A stretch of DNA of 64,000 nucleotides, taken from the NCBI RefSeq assembly GCF_021277265.1, contig NZ_JAJSOH010000009.1, positions 62,001 through 126,000 of the forward strand, written 5' to 3'. Made by a program: the position numbers and the translations under genes. This document shows, piece after piece, positions 58,432 through 64,000 of the stretch. The stretch is from Kineosporia rhizophila. GTDB lineage: Bacteria > Actinomycetota > Actinomycetes > Actinomycetales > Kineosporiaceae. Position 1 is the first letter of the stretch. Every line of letters begins with the position of its first letter. The notes below the pieces were generated by a model that made no database searches, was not told the origin of the DNA, and saw only the letters and a list, made by a program, of their open reading frames with translations.

Positions 58432-58863
58432 ATGGCCGCTGTTTACACCGCTGTTGCTACCGCTACCGGTGACGGCCGGGGTGGTCACGCCCAGTCCAGC
58501 GACGGCGTCATCGACATCGACCTGGCGGTGCCGAAGGAGATGGGCGGCCCGGGCGGCGAGAAGACCAACCCCGAGCAGCTCTTCGCGGCCGGCTACGCGG
58601 CCTGCTTCCACGGTGCCGCCCGTCTGGTGGCCGGCAAGCAGAAGGCCGACGCCACCGGTTCGTCGGTGACGGCCGAGGTCGGCATCGGCTCCAACGGCCA
58701 GGGCGGCTTCGCCCTCGAGGTCGTGCTCAAGGTCAACTTCCCGGCGATGGACCAGGCCACGGCCGAGTCCGTGGTCGAGACCGCGCACCAGGTGTGCCCC
58801 TACTCCAACGCCACCCGCAACAACATCCCGGTCGAGCTGGTCGTCACCACGAACCCGGCCTGA
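58432..58863 (+). CDS. ohr: Organic hydroperoxide resistance protein, Ohr type
   Basis: A 143-residue Ohr/OsmC-superfamily peroxidase that reduces organic hydroperoxides with lipoyl cofactors. The Ohr-specific pattern is clear: MAAVYTAVATATGDGRGGHA at the start, catalytic Cys in GYAACFHGAARL and resolving Cys in HQVCPYSNATRNN. ATG at 58432 has TTGGAGGAA upstream. The divergent TetR gene and paired operators indicate repression relieved by peroxide or another signal. It ends before a strong terminator. Confidence 0.95.
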   Translation: MAAVYTAVATATGDGRGGHAQSSDGVIDIDLAVPKEMGGPGGEKTNPEQLFAAGYAACFHGAARLVAGKQKADATGSSVTAEVGIGSNGQGGFALEVVLKVNFPAMDQATAESVVETAHQVCPYSNATRNNIPVELVVTTNPA

Positions 58864-58913
58864 TCGGTACGACTGGCTGCGGCTCCTCCGCGGCGGGTGA
58901 TCGATCACGGTCG

Positions 58914-58964
58914 AACACGTCCGGCCCACCGGTTCACTGCACCGGTGGGCCGGACGTGTTTTTT
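58914..58964 (+). terminator. 20-bp terminator with T-tract after ohr
   Basis: A perfect 20-bp stem (58914-58933 with 58941-58960, beginning AACACGTCCGGC) around a 7-nt loop is followed by TTTTTT (58959-58964). This is an ideal intrinsic terminator about 50 nt after the ohr stop. Confidence 0.95.
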
Positions 58965-59126
58965 GGCGAGACCTTTCGGGGCGCAGTTAACGGGCCACTG
59001 GCCCAGGCTTGACCAATCCTCATCGGTGGCCTGCGAAAAGGCGCTCGCCGACCGGGGTTTAGGGGCGATTCGACAGGTAACGATATGACAACGCCTTAAC
59101 CGGCATTCGTGCTAAACCTGCTGGCC

Positions 59127-60137
59127 ATGTCCCTGACACGTCACCAGAAGTTCCGTCCGCTGCTGATCGGCGCTGTCACCGCAGTCGTCGTCGGAGGCAG
59201 CGGCGCCGCCTGGGCCTGCAACGGCCTGCTGAGCAACGACACCGAGGCTCCCCGGGCCCAACTCGCCACTCACGCCATCGAACTCGGCGCCGCCGCCACC
59301 GACTCCCGGCCGAAGTCCGAGGCCAGGGCCGAGCGCAAGAAGGCCCAGGAGGAGCGGAAGAAGGAGCGCCGCAAGAAGCACCGCAACCACGGTCACCACC
59401 GGCCCGGCCACGGTCACGGTCACGGTCCGATCGCCACCACCGAGCCGGGTGAGACCCCTGAGCCGGGTGAGATCACCGATCCGGGCGAGACGACCAGCCC
59501 GGAAGAGCCGACCACCGAGCCGACCACCGAGCCGACCGGCCCGACCGAGACCACCGAGCCGGACGAGACCCAGACCACCGAGCCGACGGAACCGGACGAG
59601 ACCGCCACCACCGAGCCGTCCGACCCGGGCCCGACCACGCCGGAAGAGCCGACCACCGAGCCGACCACCGACGTCCCCACCACCGAGCCCACCACCGAAG
59701 CGCCGACCACCACGCCGGACGAGACCACCACGTCCCCCAGCGGCGACAGCACGCTGGCCACCGCGGTGATCAAGATCGTGAACACCGAGCGGGCGGCGGC
59801 GGGCTGCGAGCCGGTCACCCAGGACCAGGCGCTCACCCAGGCGGCGCTGACCCACTCCGAGAAGATGGAGGCGGCCAACCAGATGTCCCACCAGTTGCCT
59901 GGTGAGGCCGACCTGGGCACCCGCTTCACCGCGGCCGGCTACACCGGCTGGCGCTCGATCGGCGAGAACGTGGCCTACGGCTACACCTCGGCCGCCAGTG
60001 TCATGGACGGCTGGATGAACAGCGCCGGGCACAAGGCGAACATCCTCAACTGCTCCTTCGACGACATCGGGGTCGCCGCGGTGACCGGTGACAACGGCAC
60101 CATCTGGTGGACGCAGACGTTCGGCACCCAGGGCTGA
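59127..60137 (+). CDS. Secreted CAP-domain (SCP/PR-1) protein with Thr/Pro/Glu-rich stalk
   Basis: A 336-residue exported protein. A signal peptide (FRPLLIGAVTAVVVGGSGAA) and a Lys/Arg/Glu stretch ending in a His-rich patch (HRNHGHHRPGHGHGHG) precede a stalk of TEPT/TEPDE-type repeats (about 105-210). The CAP domain follows (about 212-336; IVNTERAAAGCEPV, LTHSEKMEAAN, RSIGENVAYGYTSAASVMD, WMNSAGHKANIL, TIWWTQTFG), with the His/Glu pair of the family. The His-rich patch could bind metal. Bacterial CAP proteins have undefined roles, possibly lipid binding or wall-associated. ATG at 59127 has no clear Shine-Dalgarno; an in-frame GTG at 59109 is possible. Confidence 0.85.
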   Translation: MSLTRHQKFRPLLIGAVTAVVVGGSGAAWACNGLLSNDTEAPRAQLATHAIELGAAATDSRPKSEARAERKKAQEERKKERRKKHRNHGHHRPGHGHGHGPIATTEPGETPEPGEITDPGETTSPEEPTTEPTTEPTGPTETTEPDETQTTEPTEPDETATTEPSDPGPTTPEEPTTEPTTDVPTTEPTTEAPTTTPDETTTSPSGDSTLATAVIKIVNTERAAAGCEPVTQDQALTQAALTHSEKMEAANQMSHQLPGEADLGTRFTAAGYTGWRSIGENVAYGYTSAASVMDGWMNSAGHKANILNCSFDDIGVAAVTGDNGTIWWTQTFGTQG

Positions 60138-60172
60138 ACCAGCTGACCCACCTGAACCGGCCGCTCGTCCCG

Positions 60173-60203
60173 GGCCTGCCTGAACTCGGAAGTCAGGCAG
60201 GCC
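60173..60203. terminator. Bidirectional terminator hairpin
   Basis: GGCCTGCCTGA (60173-60183) pairs with TCAGGCAGGCC (60193-60203) around a 9-nt loop, between the convergent CAP-domain and EAL-HDOD genes; the right arm includes the latter's stop codon. There is no T-tract. Confidence 0.65.
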
Positions 60204-61416
60204 GGGTCGAGCGGTTGCTCCGGGCCGTGGCCCGGGTCGTCTCCGTGGTCCAGGCCAGGGCCTGCAGGTAGGCCTCGGCCATGGCCGGCAGCGGCACCGG
60301 GCCGCGGCCGGCTTCCTCCAGGTCCTCGTGCTGGTAGGCCCGCACTGCGGTCAGCAACCGGCGCAACGGATGGCTGGGGTCGCCGGTCAGGGCGGCCGAG
60401 AGCTCGGGCGTCAGCGTCGGCATCCGGTCCAGAAGCGCCGAGGCGGGCAGGCCGAGACCCTCGGCGATGCCGTCGAGCAGACCAGCCGTGAACGCCGTGT
60501 CCGGAGTGACCACCCGGCCCAGCTCGGCCACCCGCTCGCAGGTCCGGGCCCGGGTCAGCGCGCCCACCATCTGGCTCTCGCTGCGTCCGTCGGAGTTCAG
60601 CGACAGCAGGATCAGCCAGGCCCGCAGCCGGCTCAGCCCGACCATCACCAGGGCGTCGCGGATCGAGGCGACCTGCCGGCTGGAACCGGTCGAGGCCGAG
60701 TTGGCGATCCGCAGCAGCCGGTAGACCATGGCCGGGTCCAGGCGCACCGCCCGCTCGATCTCCTCGGTGGTGGCGTCCGGGTCACCGAGCCGCCCGATCA
60801 GGTGCAGGGCCAGTTGCTGGCCGGGGGAGAGCGTCTCGATCGACATGGTCTCGGGCCGGCCCAGGTAGTACCCCTGGAACAGCTCGAACCCGGCGGCGAT
60901 GCAGCGCTCGTAGACCTCCTGGGTCTCCACCTTCTCGGCCAGCAGCCGGACCGGGTGCGGCCGGCACTTCTCCACCGTGAACAGGACCTCGTCCCAGGTC
61001 ATGGCCAACACGTCGATCTTGACGATGTCGGCCACCGCGAGCAGCGGCTCCGACTCGGGGGTCCAGGTGAAGTCGTCCAGGGCCAGGCGGTAGCCCTCGG
61101 CGGCCAGCCGCAGCGCCCCGAGGACGACCTCGGGGTCCAGGTCGATGGTCTCGACGATCTCCAGCACCGCCGCGTCCGGGGAGAACGGCAGGGGCAGGTC
61201 GCCGACCAGGAACTTGCGGGTCAGGTTGATGAAACCGGGCTTTCCGCCGAGCAGTTCGGCCGCGCCGAACTCGGCGAAGGCGGCCAGGATGGTCTGCGTG
61301 GTGGCGCCGTCGGTGTCCAGGTCCGCGCGGGTCGCTCCGGCCGTTCCGCGGAAGAGCAGTTCGTAGCCGTAGAGGTGGCCGTTGGCGTCGTTGATCGCCT
61401 GGCGGGCCACATGCAC
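60193..61416 (-). CDS. EAL-HDOD (YuxH-like) signalling protein
   Basis: A 407-residue protein. The N-terminal EAL-like domain (about 1-200) begins VHVARQAINDANGHLYGYEL and has ELL instead of EAL, INLTRKF, LALDDFTW, VKIDVL and LLAEKVE. Key catalytic acidic residues are partly degenerate, so c-di-GMP hydrolysis is unlikely and ligand sensing more probable. The C-terminal HDOD domain (about 205-390; DPAMVYRLLRIANSAS, RDALVMVGLSRLRAWLIL) is a catalytically inactive HD fold found in stress and motility signalling. GTG at 61416 was chosen because GGAG lies 5 nt upstream and it matches the usual start of the family; the frame extends to 61578. Confidence 0.82.
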   Translation of the reverse strand: MHVARQAINDANGHLYGYELLFRGTAGATRADLDTDGATTQTILAAFAEFGAAELLGGKPGFINLTRKFLVGDLPLPFSPDAAVLEIVETIDLDPEVVLGALRLAAEGYRLALDDFTWTPESEPLLAVADIVKIDVLAMTWDEVLFTVEKCRPHPVRLLAEKVETQEVYERCIAAGFELFQGYYLGRPETMSIETLSPGQQLALHLIGRLGDPDATTEEIERAVRLDPAMVYRLLRIANSASTGSSRQVASIRDALVMVGLSRLRAWLILLSLNSDGRSESQMVGALTRARTCERVAELGRVVTPDTAFTAGLLDGIAEGLGLPASALLDRMPTLTPELSAALTGDPSHPLRRLLTAVRAYQHEDLEEAGRGPVPLPAMAEAYLQALAWTTETTRATARSNRSTRPA

Positions 61417-61662
61417 GATCGCTCCGTTTCCGGGGGCCGGACTGCGACGGCCGTCCAGTTGCTCGGTGACCGCGGACTCAGCGGTTCCGTGTTTCGTATC
61501 GGCCGCGCCGGGGCAGCAGTTGAGACACCCGTACTCCTTCCGGGCTACCCGCCGGATCACGGAGAGTCTGGCGTTCACCCGGACGGCCGTGGGCGCGACC
61601 CGACCGGAGCACCGGGCGGAACAGGGCGTGGTGCCACGCGTTCCGCTCCGCCCGGGACCACC

Positions 61663-62988
<1,326 letters not shown>

Positions 62989-63099
62989 CTCGTCTCCTCG
63001 AGACAAAATTTTCAGTTGCCTCAGGCACAAGTTGAAAATGTGACGATCAATGCCCGACGTCCACCGAGTGAGATCGGGATTCGCCCGGACGGCCGTACC

Positions 63100-64000
63100 T
63101 CAGTGACGGCCCACGACCTTGGAGTAAAGATCCAGCAGGCGGCCGTCGCCGTCGTACCGGGCCTTCAGAGCGGGGTAGTTCTCGCCGCCGTAGGCGGCCC
63201 AGAACGTCTCCTCGTCGTAGTAGGCGTCCGAGTACAGCGACTTGTGCCCGCCGAACTCGGCCACGGCCTGCTCGATCTCGCGGTTCTTGGCGCCGTCGGC
63301 CTGGCCCGGCCCGATCGCCACGGTGCCCCAGAACCCGGCGTTGACATACGTCTCGCCGGGCCGCAGCGGGTACAGCGACCAGGTGCCGGAGCCTTCCCTC
63401 AGACGCAGCGGGCACAGCCAGACCGGGGTCATCGGCACGTTCTGCAGGTACCAGCCGAGGAACTCGGCGGTGCGCCCGACCGGCAGCTCCACGTCCTGGA
63501 TCACCCGCTCGCGGGCGGGCCGGCCCCGCCAGGCGTCCAGCCGGGAGACCAGCCCGTACCGGGTCTCCAGGCCGACCAGACGGTGGAAGACGTCGCTGCG
63601 CCGCAGCCGGGCCGGCCAGTAGCGGCGCACCGTGGGGTTCTGCGCGCCGAACGCGGCCGAGCACCAGAACCAGTCGGTGTCCCAGCGCCACAGGTAGTCG
63701 TGGATCGACAGCCGGTCGGTGGAACGGCGCTGGATCGACCGGTAGTACGGCTCCGCGCCGGTGTAGTCGCTCAGGCCGCCCACCTCGTCGGTCCACGACC
63801 CCAGGGTCAGGTACCCCTCGGTCGCCGAGAACACGACCCCGTCGAGGAAGCCGACCTCGGTGCCCTCCCAGCGGTGGTCGGTGCTGATCGTCTCGATCGC
63901 CCGGGCCAGGCTGTCCAGGTCGTCGAAGCGCACGTGCCGCAGGTCTACGGCCGCGTGCACCGGCTCCAGTTCGATCCGCAGGCGGGTGGCGTAGCCGAGG
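63100..64000 (-). CDS. FAD-linked oxidoreductase, TmsA/BfaA-like, cut by window edge
   Basis: Only the C-terminal ~300 residues are visible; the frame stays open to the right edge (GYATRLRIELEPVH precedes the first in-frame GTG at 63960). The visible part matches the C-terminal half of Dwarf1/delta24-sterol-reductase-like flavoproteins: FLDGVVFSATEGYLTLGSW, YLWRWDTDWFWCSAAFGAQN, ELPVGRTAEFLGWYLQNVPM, NAGFWGTV and FGGHKSLYSDAYYDEETFW. The FAD-binding N-terminus lies outside. In actinobacteria such proteins reduce the 10-methylene acyl intermediate made by the neighbouring methyltransferase to a 10-methyl fatty acid. It is transcribed first, 111 nt before the methyltransferase gene. Confidence 0.85.
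   Translation of the reverse strand, partial: LGYATRLRIELEPVHAAVDLRHVRFDDLDSLARAIETISTDHRWEGTEVGFLDGVVFSATEGYLTLGSWTDEVGGLSDYTGAEPYYRSIQRRSTDRLSIHDYLWRWDTDWFWCSAAFGAQNPTVRRYWPARLRRSDVFHRLVGLETRYGLVSRLDAWRGRPARERVIQDVELPVGRTAEFLGWYLQNVPMTPVWLCPLRLREGSGTWSLYPLRPGETYVNAGFWGTVAIGPGQADGAKNREIEQAVAEFGGHKSLYSDAYYDEETFWAAYGGENYPALKARYDGDGRLLDLYSKVVGRH

Noticed and set aside
62989-63030. Upstream TTG at 63030 as start of the fatty-acid methyltransferase
   Set aside because: No ribosome-binding site there, whereas TTG 62988 has GGAG at 5 nt; the extra 14 residues do not look conserved.

Overview
The window is very GC-rich (roughly 70% by eye), densely packed with GTG/ATG-started genes that often overlap by 4 nt, and carries marker genes confined to Actinomycetota: a DLW-39-type mini-protein beside tRNA-Ala, crgA, and the fhaA-fhaB-pstP-rodA-pbpA-pknA-pknB operon beside a tRNA-Leu. 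In many actinobacteria these markers sit close to oriC, and two intergenic spots here carry DnaA-box sequences, so this is probably an origin-proximal segment. A Kineosporia-like actinomycete is my low-confidence guess. No transposase, phage gene, rRNA or CRISPR array was seen.

Layout. 0-1.8 kb: two small membrane proteins, a stand-alone receiver protein, the DLW-39 mini-gene and tRNA-Ala(TGC). 2-9.3 kb: signalling and accessory genes, including a four-domain PAS/PP2C/HATPase/STAS partner-switch protein, an ECF sigma factor with a membrane partner, a secreted RTX protein, a TipA-like MerR regulator, a CAAX protease and a NarL-type regulator. 9.3-10.5 kb holds no convincing gene, but has a G-rich tract with 12-bp tandem repeats. 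10.5-17.3 kb: a GT39-type glycosyltransferase, ApbE, an SMR transporter with an unusual tail, heme A synthase CtaA, a MarR-like protein and an alpha/beta hydrolase. 17.5-19.5 kb: a SARP regulator. 19.5-24.6 kb: conserved backbone with cyclophilin, rhomboid protease, a HAD phosphatase, CrgA, a DUF881 protein and TrpG/PabA.

24.6-34.0 kb (minus strand) is the classical cell-elongation and Ser/Thr-phosphorylation operon. FHA proteins, the PP2C phosphatase and the kinases PknA/PknB act on the RodA/PbpA wall machinery. It ends at a 21-bp terminator hairpin. tRNA-Leu(CAG) follows on the plus strand.

34.6-40.8 kb is the most striking block. A MurF-like ligase is divergent from an apparent operon of a VanX-like D,D-dipeptidase, an alanine-racemase-fold enzyme, a Van-type D-Ala-D-X ligase and its own NarL-type two-component pair, closed by a strong terminator. 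It resembles a glycopeptide-resistance or peptidoglycan-remodelling operon of the racemase (VanT-like) rather than the lactate dehydrogenase (VanH-like) kind. The racemase has His where alanine racemases normally have a conserved active-site Tyr.

40.8-51.9 kb: OsmC, an orphan N6-adenine DNA methyltransferase translationally coupled to a sulfatase lipoprotein, an orphan Flp-type pilin, a DrrAB-like ABC exporter, a large AfsR-like regulator, a NUDIX/NrtR-like protein and an XRE regulator. 52-57.7 kb: a LigD-type polymerase-domain protein overlaps tail-to-tail with a 1441-residue helicase-nuclease fusion, a candidate defence or repair gene. 57.7-64 kb: a TetR/Ohr peroxide module with paired operators, a secreted CAP-domain protein, an EAL-HDOD protein, and a methyltransferase plus FAD-oxidoreductase pair resembling the tuberculostearic (10-methyl) fatty acid enzymes. 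The last gene is cut by the right window edge.
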